The notes below the pieces were generated by a model. That model saw only the letters and a program-made list of their open reading frames with translations, was not told where the DNA came from and ran no database searches. Positions 16,411 to 27,966 of a stretch of 64,000 bases of DNA are shown here, piece after piece. Position numbers and translations under genes: made by a program. Within the stretch, counting starts at the first letter, position 1, and each line of letters opens with the position of its first letter. Location: assembly GCF_051020765.1 (NCBI RefSeq), contig NW_027469086.1:868001-932000 (forward strand), written 5' to 3'. Source of the DNA: Lasioglossum baleicum (lineage: Eukaryota; Arthropoda; Insecta; Hymenoptera; Halictidae).

Positions 16411-18838
16411 TGTTACGTCGGACGACCTCCGACGTTGGTCGAATCGAGGACCGTACCTCGATTCTAGGCTAAGATTAAATATTAAGTACATAATACCTCT
16501 TAAACCCATCGCTATCAAACTCTTGTTCTAAATCTAATATCTCTTAAACCCATCGCTATCAAACTCTTGTTCTAATTCTAATACCTCTTAAACCCATCAC
16601 TACTTCACCCACGACTTTCCCTAAACTTGTTCTAATACCCATCACTACTTAAATCTCGACTCTCCCAATTGTTCTAAACCCAACCACCACTCCAAACTCT
16701 CAATCTTACCTAACACTTGTTCAAACCCTCATCTACACTTATAACTTGTTTAAACCCTCATCTACACTTAACACTTGTTCAAACCCTCATCTACACTTAC
16801 AACTTGTTCAAATCCTCAACTCCGCTCGAGTAAACGCCACCTCGAGAACAAAGAGATCGCAACGTCAGCAGTCTTGCACGCGTCACCACTCTGTCGAGAG
16901 CGAGGACAAAGAGACTGCAACGTCAGCAGTCTTGCACCCGTCACCACTCCGACGAGCGAGGACAAAGGGACTGCAGCGTCAGCAACCCCCACTCCGAGCG
17001 AAGGAGGCTACGCAGAGCTGCCTCTTGCATCAGTCTGGTGCTAGCCAGCGAAGTGAGCGGACGTGTCGGTCTGCGCTCACTCCATTCTCACACAACGACA
17101 TCAGTCAGTCTGGCCCAAGCCAGCGAAGCGAGCAGACGTGTCGATCTGCGCTCTTCTAATTCGCGCTTCGACGTTCATCGACGTTTGTTCTCCTATTCTA
17201 TTCCAAACCCATTCCAATTCAATTCCTAAATCAATTCCAATTCTAACTCTTACTAACTCATACTCCGTATACGATTATTACGTTTAATTCATTTATTATT
17301 ATACTACCAAGTTTATACTCAAGTGTACTCAACGTTCTTTATTTCAATATATATATTATATTTTACCAGTGCTACGTGAAGTTAATTTCCACATCATTCT
17401 ACTAAATCCAGTGACAGTTTCTTTTCGAAATTCGAATCGTGCCCTCGTTAATCATACAGAACTCGGCTTGGAGGTCAGTTCGTCCGCTCCGCTGAGAAGT
17501 AGTGGTTGACGAGTAGACGTTTGGAAATAATAACTTTCCAAATCAGATAAACGCATTTAATATTAATAATAAATAATTGAGCTCTCGCTTACGTGTTCAA
17601 CCTCGGTCACAAAGGGAGAAGCTTACAGCTCCGCCGAGGCAATACGTCAACGAGGTGACACTTAGTCAAAAGATTATCGAAGTTAAAGTGACAGTTTGTG
17701 AAAGGAAACATATCAGTGTCTAAAGTGAAGTGACTGTTTTAATAGTGCCCTCGTTGTCGCACGGTGACCCGGCTCGGAGGCCAGTTCGTCTGCTCTGCTG
17801 GGTAGTGCCGATTAACGAGTGGACATTTTCGAGTCAGGTAAATTACCTCTGGCCAGCGCCTACGGGGAACCCCTGGCCAATTTTTCTTTCACGTTTGGGA
17901 CTTAGACAAAATCCGACAAAAGGATTTTCAGAGTATTAACTCTTCCGAAACAGTTCCTTCCATACCCATCCCTTATGCGTCGTACACGTCGTGCAGGCCG
18001 AAAGTATCAACTGGCCAAGTTCAAACGGGCATTAAATCAAACAGCCATCTTAAACCGCGTCTTAAGTTCGACTGATTGGACTGAACTTCTCGGAACGACC
18101 GAGAATATCGAGTGCGACGCGTCAGATTACGTATCGGTATACGGTTGTCCGTGCCGTCCGATTCCGAACACAGAGGTCGACCACGCGGACCTCTCGCGTT
18201 CTTCACCTGTCACCAAACCGTCTGCTGGTCGCTACGAGATAGCCGATCTCGTTGACATCTCTGACGACGACGACGACGTCAGGAATACCATAAACCTGTC
18301 CAGTGACAACAACAACCCGCCTGCCGTTCGTTACGAGGTCATTGATCTCGTCACCAGCTCTGATGACGATGACAGCAGGAGCACCATAATCTTGCCGCAC
18401 GTTCGCTGTAGGATCATCAAGGACGAGTACCTACCGTCCAACAGACGCATTGTCGTGCGTACCCCAGCGAGACAGCTGCCAAACCTTCCTCATCTCGATG
18501 AGATCTGTCTGGACGACCCGTTATACCAGACCCATGCTGACCGACGAGCTCAGCTCCTTCAACAGTACTACTAAGATACAACAACTAACCGGTGAGAATT
18601 CGTATCTTTTGTAACCCCTTTTGTTCCATGTCAACTCACCGCGTTCGTTGCGTCAGCGTAGAAGTATCGCCATCCGCGTTGACTGCTAGCGGGTGTCGGT
18701 CTCAAATGACTATCGGTGTCCTAGCGCATATGACTGCCCGTCTGGCTGTCTTGGCGTAAAAGACCGTTTCCTCTTCAATTCCACGTGCCGCCTCCTGGGG
18801 TCATCTTCTTTGCCTAGGACGTGGGGCGTGACGTAACA
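16411..18838 (+). repeat. El2 3' LTR (lineage B, 2428 bp)
   Basis: Near-identical to 459-2886. It is followed by the duplicated cccc and then El1 coding sequence. It carries a second intact LTR gene at 17975-18574. Confidence 0.95.
17975..18574 (+). CDS. LTR-encoded SUMO-motif protein (199 aa), El2 3' LTR
   Basis: Same residues as the 2023-2622 copy, with both acidic motif repeats (LVDISDDDDD, VIDLVTSSDDDD). In the 3' LTR it lies beyond the normal polyadenylation region, so it would be expressed only from LTR-initiated read-through into El1. Confidence 0.78.
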   Translation: MRRTRRAGRKYQLAKFKRALNQTAILNRVLSSTDWTELLGTTENIECDASDYVSVYGCPCRPIPNTEVDHADLSRSSPVTKPSAGRYEIADLVDISDDDDDVRNTINLSSDNNNPPAVRYEVIDLVTSSDDDDSRSTIILPHVRCRIIKDEYLPSNRRIVVRTPARQLPNLPHLDEICLDDPLYQTHADRRAQLLQQYY

Positions 18839-18842
18839 CCCC

Positions 18843-21800
18843 CATTGGAGATGGAAGAAATCGAGTCGTACTCTTCCGACCTTTCTACTTCCGGGTATCG
18901 TCCCGACGTATTCGGTAACCATCCCGACCTTTCTAATTCCGGGAACTATCCCGACGCATTCGGTAACCATCCCGACCTTTCTAATTCCGGGTATCATCCC
19001 GACGCATTCGGTAACCATCCCGACCTTTCTAACTCCGGTAACCAGCTCGATCATTATACTAACTCCGGTAACCAGCCCGATTCTCATACTAACTCCGGTA
19101 ACCAGCCCGATCATTATACTAACTCCGGTAACCAGCCCGATAAAACCAAGGTCAGAATGACCTATTCCATCGCAAATTCCCACGAAGCTCGCGTGAAAGA
19201 GCTATTAGAAACTATCCCCATGGATCATCTCAGCGGTGACGAAATGAACCATGTTAAATCTTTGTTAGAAAAGCACAATGATCTTTTCCATCTCCAAGGG
19301 GATCGTTTGGGAAAAACAAACGCGGTGACTCACAAAATCATTACGACGGATGATATTCCAATCCATGTTAAACAGTATCGCTACCCACCAATCCACAAGG
19401 ACGAAATCAACAAGCAAATGTCCGAACTCTTACGGAATGACATAGTCGTTCCATCTAACTCACCTTATAATTCCCCCTTGTGGATTGTTCCTAAGAAAGC
19501 GGACGCCGAGGGTAACAAAAAATGGCGCATGGTAATCGATTACCGCGCATTAAACGAGAAGTCGGTGGCCGACGCGTACCCGCTACCTAGCATTAACGAA
19601 ATCCTAGATCAGTTAGGCAGCGCCGCATACTTCAGTGTGTTTGACTTAGCCAGCGGATTCCATCAGATAGGAATGGAGAAGGAGGATGCCGCGAAGACCG
19701 CCTTCTCCACGCCTTTCGGCCACTACGAATTCAACAGAATGCCATTCGGTCTCCGTAATGCTCCGGCTACCTTCCAAAGATTAATGGACACAGTCCTCTG
19801 CGGCCTACAAGGCAACGAACTCTTCGTGTACCTCGATGATATCGTGATCTACGCGCGTTCACTAGAAGAACATTATGCCAAATTCAATAAACTAGCCCGC
19901 CGACTGCGCGGAGCCAACCTCAAATTACAGCCCTCGAAATGCGGCTTCCTTCATAAGGAAGTGGCATACCTGGGACATCAGATTAGTCAAGACGGCGTCA
20001 GACCATGTCCAAAGAAAATTAATGCCGTACAAAATTTCCCACGACCTAAGAACGCGAAAAACGTGCGCGAATTTCTAGGCCTTGCAGGGTACTACCGCAA
20101 ATTTATTAATGACTTCGCTAAAATCTCCAAACCCCTAACCCAACTCCTCGCCAAAGAGCACAATTTCGAATGGGGTCCAAAACAAGAAAAGGCCTTCGAA
20201 GACCTACGACAAGCTCTGTGTGACGAACCGGTCCTTCAATACCCGGATTTTGATAAGCCGTTTAACGTCACCTGCGATGCATCTGGATATGCCATCGGCG
20301 CCGTACTAAGCCAAGGCGAAGTAGGCAAGGATCGTCCCGTTGCCTATGCCTCAAGGATCCTGCAGGGCGCCGAAGTGAACTATTCTACAATAGAGAAGGA
20401 GTGTTTAGCCATAATATTCGCAGTACAGTATTTTAGACCATATATTTACGGCCGAAAATTTACACTAATCACAGACCATAAACCGCTGGTCTGGATGACG
20501 TCAGTAAAAGACCCTACGTCGCGCCTCCTCAGATGGCGCCTAAAACTGGCCGAGTTTGAATATAAAGTCGTCTACAAACCTGGAAAAGCGAATTCTAACG
20601 CTGATGCCCTCTCCCGAAACCCAGTTACGTTGCCCCTCTCATGGAGCACCCCTGGAGGCACATCGCCGCCAAGAGCACCGTTATCAAATCCAGGAACCCC
20701 TCTCTTCGATAACCGCCGAAGGAGATGGGCCGACTCACATCTTATGCCACCGCCTCAGTCAATTCCCCCGAGGAAGAGGAAATCATCGTCGAACTCAACA
20801 TCTGAACCACCATCGAAAACGCCACCACGCCCTAGGGCGAGTTCAGATGACGACAGCCTTTTGGTATCACCACCCCTAGTACCCGCCTCCAGTCAAGAGG
20901 AATCACCCATAACAGGACTAGAGGACATTTTAACCGCCGTCCCCAGCCTAATTCCCCAACCAACGGGACCAAACTGGCTCGATGAAGAAGAAGAAACCTT
21001 ACCCTCCGAGGACGAGGAAGAAGATGAGGAGCCAAGACGACAAGGGAGAATAACGTACCTCCGCGACCGACTAATTATGAGGAAAGATAATTTAGTATGT
21101 TTCACAACCCTGGATGGTCAACCTATAGACCCAGGAGCCGTAGACCTCCATAGACAAAGGAAACTGTCCGACGGTCGAGATCTGACCTTATTCAAAGCAA
21201 AGATAAGTAATTTCGGTAGCAACAAGCTGATACAGATACCCATCAAACCATCCCTGACTCACGAGGTTTCAACTGACGACCTAAAAGAATGTTTCCGGAC
21301 ATTACTTGATGTAGCCAACGAACTCAGACTGCGAACATTTTCAATCTCTAAAACCTATATAGACGACAATTCCATGGAGTACGTCTCGAACCTCCTCATC
21401 GCGACATTCGAAGACACCCCCGTACACATATTCTTCTGCGCAAACGAAATCCAGATACCGGCCGATGATAGATGGAATGATATTATCGCAGAAAATCACG
21501 TCTCTGCGTACGCAGGGCACAAAGGAATTACAAAAACCCTGAAGAGAATCCGCGAAAGATATTGGTGGAGCGGTATGAAGATCCAGATAACGAACTACGT
21601 TAATAACTGCCTCAGTTGCCAACGTAATAAACTGACCAGGGTAAAAACGCGCCTGCCGATGAGAATAACGGATACACCCGGTAGAGCGTTCGATAAGGTG
21701 TCCATGGACATTGTAGGGCCCCTTCCAACAACCAACGACGGAAACACATACATCTTAACCATACAGGATCTATTAACGAAACACTCAACCGCAATCCCTC

Positions 21801-22777
21801 TTAAATCCGCCGATGCCATCAGCACTGCGGACGCATTTATAAACAATTTTATCTGCCGTTTCGGAACACCTAAAGCCATCCTAACGGATCAAGGAGCGAA
21901 TTTCACAAGTTCCCTGATGAAGGCCATCGCAAAACGATTCAGAATAACTCGGCTGCAAACAACAGCCTTCCACCCTCAAAGCAACGGGTCAATCGAGAGA
22001 TCCCACCACGTCTTAGCAGAGTACCTGAAGCAATACGTCCACAAGAACAACTGGGACAAATGGGTCGATTTGGCAATGTTTAGTTACAATACAAGTGTCC
22101 ACGAGGGCACAGATTTCACGCCGCACGAGTTAGTATTCGGCTCTTTGGCACGAGTCCCATCCGCCGATTCCTACTCCTACGAATGCGAAAACGACTCCTA
22201 TACCCACTACCTCTCCCAATTGCAAAGAAAGATAACCGAAACCCAGATTCGCGCGCGCGGAAACTTAGTCTCCGCGAAAAGAAAATCAAAATCATACTAC
22301 GATAGAAGAATTAACCCGGTAGAATTCAAGGTAGGAGAACAGGTATTCCTACTCAAAGAACCCTGCAAGGGCAAATTCGATGCGCAATATACGGGTCCAC
22401 ATGAAATCTGCGACATCTTAGACTCAAACAATGTAAAAATTAAAGTAGGGAACCATTTTAAGATTGTACACGCAAACAAACTCAAGCGTGCGCCGAATAA
22501 TCCAACGCAAACCCCGCGTCAGCGAAACGTGACACTCATCTGGAAGAAGATAAGAAAAGACAAAAGTGACAGTGACACCAGTGATTCCCCACCCACCCAA
22601 AACCCAATTATGCAAAATGAACAAAGCGAAATAAATTGCATAAAACCAGCCCCAGCCCCACGTGCCGACACCGACAACATTTCAGTGCGACCAGTGTTTC
22701 GTACAAATATAGGAAATACTCGCCGAGAACTGTGCTCCCTGCGCGGAGTACCTCCGGACGATGCGTCGCATGAATGA
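18843..22777 (+). CDS. pol: Pol of El1: repeat array, RT, RNase H, integrase
   Basis: Replication enzymes of lineage A. After the repeat array (18887-19143) come the RT with catalytic YLDD at 19829-19840, RNase H (TCDASGYAIGAVLSQGEV, EKECLAIIFAV, TDHKPLVW, NADALSR), and a long insert of about 270 residues with PPRKRK, an acidic run and an unassigned globular region. Integrase follows: an HHCC zinc finger (HVSAYAGHKG to CLSCQ), a DDE core with Asp codon 21707, Asp 21887 and Glu 21995 (DX59DX35E), and a GPH/GPY-type C-terminus. It ends in the shared tail RRELCSLRGVPPDDASHE. Intact apart from the El2 split upstream. Confidence 0.92.
18887..19143 (+). repeat. Coding tandem repeat array, El1
   Basis: Two repeat types are joined: 48-bp FGNHPDLSNSG units, then 30-bp units encoding NSGNQPDSHT-like decapeptides. 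RT sequence starts right after. Confidence 0.88.
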
Positions 22778-22829
22778 GTGTGTGATCGAGTGTTGAGCGA
22801 GAAATTTCTTCCTTGTCAGAAATTTCTTT

Positions 22830-22843
22830 TCCGCGTTGGGAGG
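22830..22843 (+). other. Polypurine tract of El1
   Basis: tccgcgttgggagg directly before the 3' LTR TGTTACG. Confidence 0.6.
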
Positions 22844-24809
22844 TGTTACGTCGTCCGATGTACGACGTTGGCCTTGTACACACACTATGTATACAAGGTC
22901 TGATCTGCATAAGATCCACACACCGACCCCTAGACATAAGAGCATAATATTAAGATCTCATTATTCTATTGTTCTAATCCTTATCTCCGTCTTTACCCAT
23001 CACCATAACTTCACCTTGATCAACACCTTACCTCAGTTTCAACCCATCACCACGACACATAATGCAATAAAGTATTGCATCACTCTGGAAGCATCTAGAA
23101 GCTTCTAGAAATGTCGAGAAGTCCAAAGACTGCTGCATCAGCAGTCCCACGCTCGTAGAGGGCAATAGGACAGCCACGAGACTGCACCGTCAGCAGAAAT
23201 GCACGTGCAGTCCCCGGGAGCGAAGACGCTGCTGCGTCAGCGGTTCTCCCACTCCGACGACTGAAGAACAAAGAGACTGCAGCGTCAGCTATCCCCACTC
23301 CGAACGAAGGAGGCAAGGCAGAGCAGGCGCTTGCATCAGTCCGCCTTCAGCCAGCGACTCGAACGGTTCGCTCCAAGCGAGCGACTCGCACGGACGTGCC
23401 AGTCCGGCTTCTTCCGACTTCAAGAGCAGACGTGTTCAGTCTAGCTCCGCGAAAGTGAAGTGTGTCGATCCTTCACTCCTAATTCCAATTCCAATTCCAA
23501 CTCTAACTCAACTCAACTCAAGTCCTAATTCTCATACATTATTCCTATAACATATTACAATATCCATTATTCATTAATCCAATTACTACTCCTATTATAA
23601 TACTACTTACATATTGTATACCAGTGTACTTACCAGTTCTTATTTAATATATTGTTGTTATACCAGTGCTTCGATCTTGTTATTCTTGTGTTAGTTCAAC
23701 ACCATCTTCCAATTCAGTTCTTGCATCGAATATATTAAACTCGTGACATATCCGGACTTGGTCTAAAGTGCGCAGTGGAAACGCTGAGCCGCCAATAAGG
23801 AATTTGAAGCGAGTCATAGAGAAGTTCTCGTGCCACGTCTAGAATTGGTCTAAAGTGCGCAGTGGAAACGCTGAGCCGCCACTATAGACGTGAAGCGAGT
23901 TAACTACCAAAAAGGTTAATAACAAGTGGAAGTTCATTTTCATTATATTATTAATATTCCATCATTACTATTCCTTACCCATGCGACGCCCACGTCGAGC
24001 GGGACGCAAGTATCAACTTGCTAAATTGAGACGCGCGTTGAGAAATAAAGCGGTGCTCGATCTAAACATTGCCACTACCGAGTGGACAGAACTTCTGGGA
24101 ACCACCGAGCACATTCCGTGTGACGCGTCCGATTACGTTTCTGTATACGGTTGCCCTTGCAACCCTCCTAAAGAGGTCAACCACGCGGACCTCTCGCGAG
24201 CTCCGACGCCAGTTCTACATCCGGTTGATTGTCCAGAGGTGATCGACATAGCCGACGACGACGACAGCCGAGACACGATCATCGTTCCCAGGGTCCGTTG
24301 CCGAATCATCCGTGACGTTCCTCTGCCAGCTCATCAACGTGTCGTCTTGCGGCCAGCATCCAAGGCCACTAACGTCGTCCCGAACCGAGCAGCAGCAACT
24401 CTGCCGGATCTTCCCCACCTCGAGGACATCTGTATAGAAGATCCGATGTACGACACCTACTGTCAGTACCGCCAGTTCCTGCTGCAACAATATTATTAGG
24501 CGTTAATACAACATTGCGGTGAGTCGTATAATATCTTGTATAATTGTTGAATCCTGTAAACTCACCGTTCTCGTTGCATCCTCTCGCGCGCGATTCTTGT
24601 CGGGACACTTCTTGTAACCGCGTCGGACGTTCTTTTCTTGACTGCATCCATAGCAATATCGGTTGTCCTAGTGCATATGACAGCCCGCGGCTGTCTCGGC
24701 ACGAAAGACCACTCCTCATTTTAATCATAATATCTCAACCGTCCGTCTGTCACTGTTCTCTTTTCTCTCTCCTGGTACCTGTAACAAAAACACAGTGACG
24801 GACGTGACA
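22844..24809 (+). repeat. El1 3' LTR (lineage A, 1966 bp)
   Basis: TG...CA ends, with the heat-shock-type element at about 23088-23120, the duplicated leader block, and the LTR gene 23981-24499. Slightly diverged from other lineage A LTRs, for example cgatctaaacattgcc in the gene. Confidence 0.93.
23981..24499 (+). CDS. LTR-encoded SUMO-motif protein (172 aa), El1 3' LTR
   Basis: Intact, but with a local difference (VLDLNIATTEW instead of VLDQIIATTEW). The basic N-terminus, CPC block, VIDIADDDD motif and LLQQYY end are all kept, so the ORF is open in a third, diverged lineage A copy. Confidence 0.78.
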   Translation: MRRPRRAGRKYQLAKLRRALRNKAVLDLNIATTEWTELLGTTEHIPCDASDYVSVYGCPCNPPKEVNHADLSRAPTPVLHPVDCPEVIDIADDDDSRDTIIVPRVRCRIIRDVPLPAHQRVVLRPASKATNVVPNRAAATLPDLPHLEDICIEDPMYDTYCQYRQFLLQQYY

Positions 24810-25124
24810 CCTTCTCTATTGTAGAATAGTTCACTTCAGCGCCCTGCAGGATCCTTGAGGCATAGGCAACGGGACGATCCTTGCCTACTTCGCCTTGGCT
24901 TAGTACGGCGCCGATGGCATATCCAGATGCATCGCAGGTGACGTTAAACGGCTTATCGAAATCCGGGTATTGAAGGGCCGGTTCGTCACACAGAGCTTGT
25001 CGTAGGTCTTCGAAGGCCTTTTCTTGTTTTGGACCCCATTCGAAATTGTGCTCTTTGGCGAGGAGTTGGGTTAGGGGTTTGGAGATTTTAGCGAAGTCAT
25101 TAATAAATTTGCGGTAGTACCCTG
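24810..25124 (-). mobile_element. pol: El4 fragment between El1 and El5 (RNase H region of pol)
   Basis: Minus-strand coding DNA matching El1 pol from GYYRKFINDFAKISKP through TCDASGYAIGAVL to NYSTIEK. It is continuous with 53756 onward when El5 is removed (shared cctg). Its other end is cut by El1 at 24809. This is a broken remnant of a lineage A pol gene. Confidence 0.88.
25121..25124. repeat. Target site duplication cctg of El5
   Basis: cctg at 25121-25124 and again at 53756-53759 flank El5; the split El4 codons encode LAG-YY of the RT/RNase H connection. Confidence 0.88.
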
Positions 25125-27282
25125 TGTTACGTCACGCCCCACGTCCTAGGCAAAGAAGATGACCCCAGGAGGCGGCACGTGGAATTGAAGAGGAAACGGT
25201 CTTTTACGCCAAGACAGCCAGACGGGCAGTCATATGCGCTAGGACACCGATAGTCATTTGAGACCGACACCCGCTAGCAGTCAACGCGGATGGCGATACT
25301 TCTACGCTGACGCAACGAACGCGGTGAGTTGACATGGAACAAAAGGGGTTACAAAAGATACGAATTCTCACCGGTTAGTTGTTGTATCTTAGTAGTACTG
25401 TTGAAGGAGCTGAGCTCGTCGGTCAGCATGGGTCTGGTATAACGGGTCGTCCAGACAGATCTCATCGAGATGAGGAAGGTTTGGCAGCTGTCTCGCTGGG
25501 GTACGCACGACAATGCGTCTGTTGGACGGTAGGTACTCGTCCTTGATGATCCTACAGCGAACGTGCGGCAAGATTATGGTGCTCCTGCTGTCATCGTCAT
25601 CAGAGCTGGTGACGAGATCAATGACCTCGTAACGAACGGCAGGCGGGTTGTTGTTGTCACTTGACTGGTTTATGGTATTCCTGGCGTCGTCGTCGTCGTC
25701 AGAGATGTCAACGAGATCGGCTATCTCGTAGCGACCAGCAGACGTTTTGGTGACAGGTGAAGAACGCGAGAGATCCGCGTGGTTGATCTCTGTTGATACT
25801 TTCGGCCTGCACGACGTGTACGACGCATAAGGGATGGGTATGGAAGGAACTGTTTCGGAAGAGTTAATACTCTGAAAATCCTTTTGTCGGATTTTGTCTA
25901 AGTCCCAAACGTGAAAGAAAAATTGGCCAGGGGTTCCCCGTAGGCGCTGGCCAGAGGTAATTTACCTGACTCGAAAATGTCCACTCGTTAATCGGCACTA
26001 CCCAGCAGAGCAGACGAACTGGCCTCCGAGCCGGGTCACCGTGCGACAACGAGGGCACTATTAAAACTGTCACTTCACTTTAGACACTGATATGTTTCCT
26101 TTCGCAAACTGTCACTTCAACTTCGATAATCTTTTGACTAAGTGTCACCTCGTTTACGTATTGCCTCGGCGGAGCTGTAAGCTTCTCCCTTTGTGACCGA
26201 GGTTGCACACGTAAGCGAGAGCTCAATTATTTATTATTAATATTAAATGCGTTTATCCGATTTGGAAAGTTATTATTTCCAAACGTCTACTCGTCAACCA
26301 CTACTTCTCAGCGGAGCGGACGAACTGACCTCCAAGCCGAGTTCTGTATGATTAACGAGGGCACGATTCGAATTTCGAAAAGAAACTGTCACTGGATTTA
26401 GTAGAATGATGTGGAAATTAACTTCACGTAGCACTGGTAAAATATAATATATATATTGAAATAAAGAACGTTGAGTACACTTGAGTATAAACTTGGTAGT
26501 ATAATAATAAATGAATTAAACGTAATAATCGTATACGGAGTATGAGTTAGTAAGAGTTAGAATTGGAATTGATTTAGGAATTGAATTGGAATGGATTTGG
26601 AATAGAATAGTAGAACAAACGTCGATGAACGTCGAAGCGCGAATTAGAAGAGCGCAGATCGACACGTCTGCTCGCTTCGCTGGCTTGGGCCAGACTGACT
26701 GATGTCGTTGTGTGAGAATGGAGTGAGCGCAGACCGACACGTCCGCTCACTTCGCTGGCTAGCACCAGACTGATGCAAGAGGCGGCTCTGCGTAGCCTCC
26801 TTCGCTCGGAGTGGGGGTTGCTGACGCTGCAGTCCCTTTGTCCTCGCTCGTCGGAGTGGTGACGGGTGCAAGACTGCTGACGTTGCAGTCTCTTTGTCCT
26901 CGCTCTCGACAGAGTGGTGACGCGTGCAAGACTGCTGACGTTGCGATCTCTTTGTTCTCGAGGTGGCGTTTACTCGAGCGGAGTTGAGGATTTGAACAAG
27001 TTGTAAGTGTAGATGAGGGTTTGAACAAGTGAAAGTAAGTTCGGAGTGATGGTTGGGTTTAGAACAATTGGGAGAGTCGAGATTTAAGTAGTGATGGGTA
27101 TTAGAACAAGTTTAGGGAAAGTTGTGGGTGAAGTAGTGATGGGTTTAAGAGGTATTAGAATTAGAACAAGAGTTTGGTAGCGATGGGTTTAAGAGGTTGT
27201 TATGTACTTAGTATTTAGTCTTAACCTAGAATCGAGGTACGGTCCTCGATTCGACCAACGTCGGAGGTCGTCCGACGTAACA
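25125..27282 (-). repeat. El5 3' LTR (lineage B, 2158 bp)
   Basis: Shorter than the El2 LTR because of fewer U3 repeats and a 160-bp deletion in the LTR gene. TG...CA ends. The TGACnnnGC sites, TATA-like stretch and leader duplication are still present. Confidence 0.93.
25389..25828 (-). pseudogene. LTR gene of lineage B, deleted, El5 3' LTR
   Basis: The ATG at 25828-25826 and the basic start up to about residue 12 remain. A deletion then joins to the region before the acidic motifs. The span is 440 bp against 600 bp in El2; 160 bp is not a multiple of three, so the frame is lost and a stop soon follows. The last 60 codons (HVRCRIIKDEYL to LLQQYY) stay open but have no good start. The identical deletion is in the 5' LTR. 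Confidence 0.85.
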
Positions 27283-27612
27283 CCTCCCTCGCCGGAGAAG
27301 AGATTTCTCGGAGTGAAATCTCTCGGTCCGAGGTTGTGTTCGGTGAACGCTCGCATTACAATTTTTGGTCTTGAGACGCATCGTTAGTGAGCGATCCGCG
27401 CAGGGAGCTCAGTTCTCGGCGCACGTTGACTGTATTAACAGTACGAAACACTGGATGCACTGAGATGTTGTCTGATTCTGCGCGAGGAGTTGGGGTAGGT
27501 TTCGCAATGTCCGACAGTCTATAATCGCAATGTTCATTATCTGACTGTCTTTTATTGGGGTCTTGGGAGGGAATGGGCTCACTTATGTCATTTTCACTTT
27601 CACTTTTGTGAG
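27283..27612 (-). other. 3' tail of El5, untranslated
   Basis: This DNA matches the last 320 bp of El2, where it is translated as the end of the env frame. In El5 the pol frame stops at 27613, so the tail is non-coding. Match to El2 ends near 27608. The polypurine tract ggcgagggagg lies at 27283-27293. Conservation without translation suggests a cis-acting role. Confidence 0.65.
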
Positions 27613-27966
27613 TTATTCCGTGTCCGTATCCTCGTCTGAGCTGTCGGAAACGTGGTCGGGGTCGTCATGTTGTATGGCCCATCTTGAAGCCAGTATCTGT
27701 CCGCATGGAATGCAGTTCAACACAGGTGTTTCCCTGCACATCTTCTCACCGCAGTTGTTGCAGTTATTCATTATACTGATCATCCTTTGATGCCTCCAAC
27801 GTTCTGTGTGCTCGATGGTTGTTGTCAGGCTGCAATCATAGCATAATTCCCTACCATCGCATGCGACCATGATTACGCCATTGTAGCAAGTTAAGTTGCG
27901 GTAGCGTGATGTGTAACGGTTCGCCTTCTGCGTGGCTGTACGTCTTTTGTGCACTGGTCCACACAT
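27613..27966 (-). CDS. Cysteine-rich putative zinc protein ZnC (117 aa), in frame behind El5 integrase
   Basis: Begins at an internal Met (MCGPVHKRRTATQK) and aligns with ZnA and ZnB: CYNGVIMVACDGRELCYDCS, a HQRM segment, CNNCGEKMCRETPVLNCIPC, and an acidic Ser-rich end (SDSSDEDTDTE). In El5 it is in frame with integrase, while ZnA is in another frame in El3 and El9. It could be released from Pol or made from a spliced mRNA. Zinc binding is inferred from the CxxC pairs. Confidence 0.68.
   Translation of the reverse strand: MCGPVHKRRTATQKANRYTSRYRNLTCYNGVIMVACDGRELCYDCSLTTTIEHTERWRHQRMISIMNNCNNCGEKMCRETPVLNCIPCGQILASRWAIQHDDPDHVSDSSDEDTDTE

Larger units (their letters stand above)
459..18838 (+). 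mobile_element. El2: complete lineage B element with env cassette, split by El3
   Basis: Order: 5' LTR 459-2886, PBS, gag 3016-4437, protease plus repeats and linker 4413-5724, El3 insertion 5725-13793, linker and glycoprotein 13798-16337, polypurine tract, 3' LTR 16411-18838. Both LTRs are 2428 bp and I found two differences by eye (1256/17208 and 1426/17378). It has no reverse transcriptase, RNase H or integrase, so transposition must have used enzymes from another element. Apart from the El3 insertion all frames are open. Confidence 0.92.
18839..24809 (+). mobile_element. El1 right piece: lineage A pol-type element
   Basis: Continues El1 after the El2 insertion: repeat array, RT, RNase H, integrase, common tail, polypurine tract and 3' LTR ending at 24809. 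The right flank (24810 on) is antisense RNase H sequence of El4, with cctt expected as its duplication. No env and no zinc gene. Confidence 0.9.

Noticed and set aside
18821..18842. Start of the El1 pol ORF at 18821
   Set aside because: It lies in the El2 LTR end; the native frame continues from 458.
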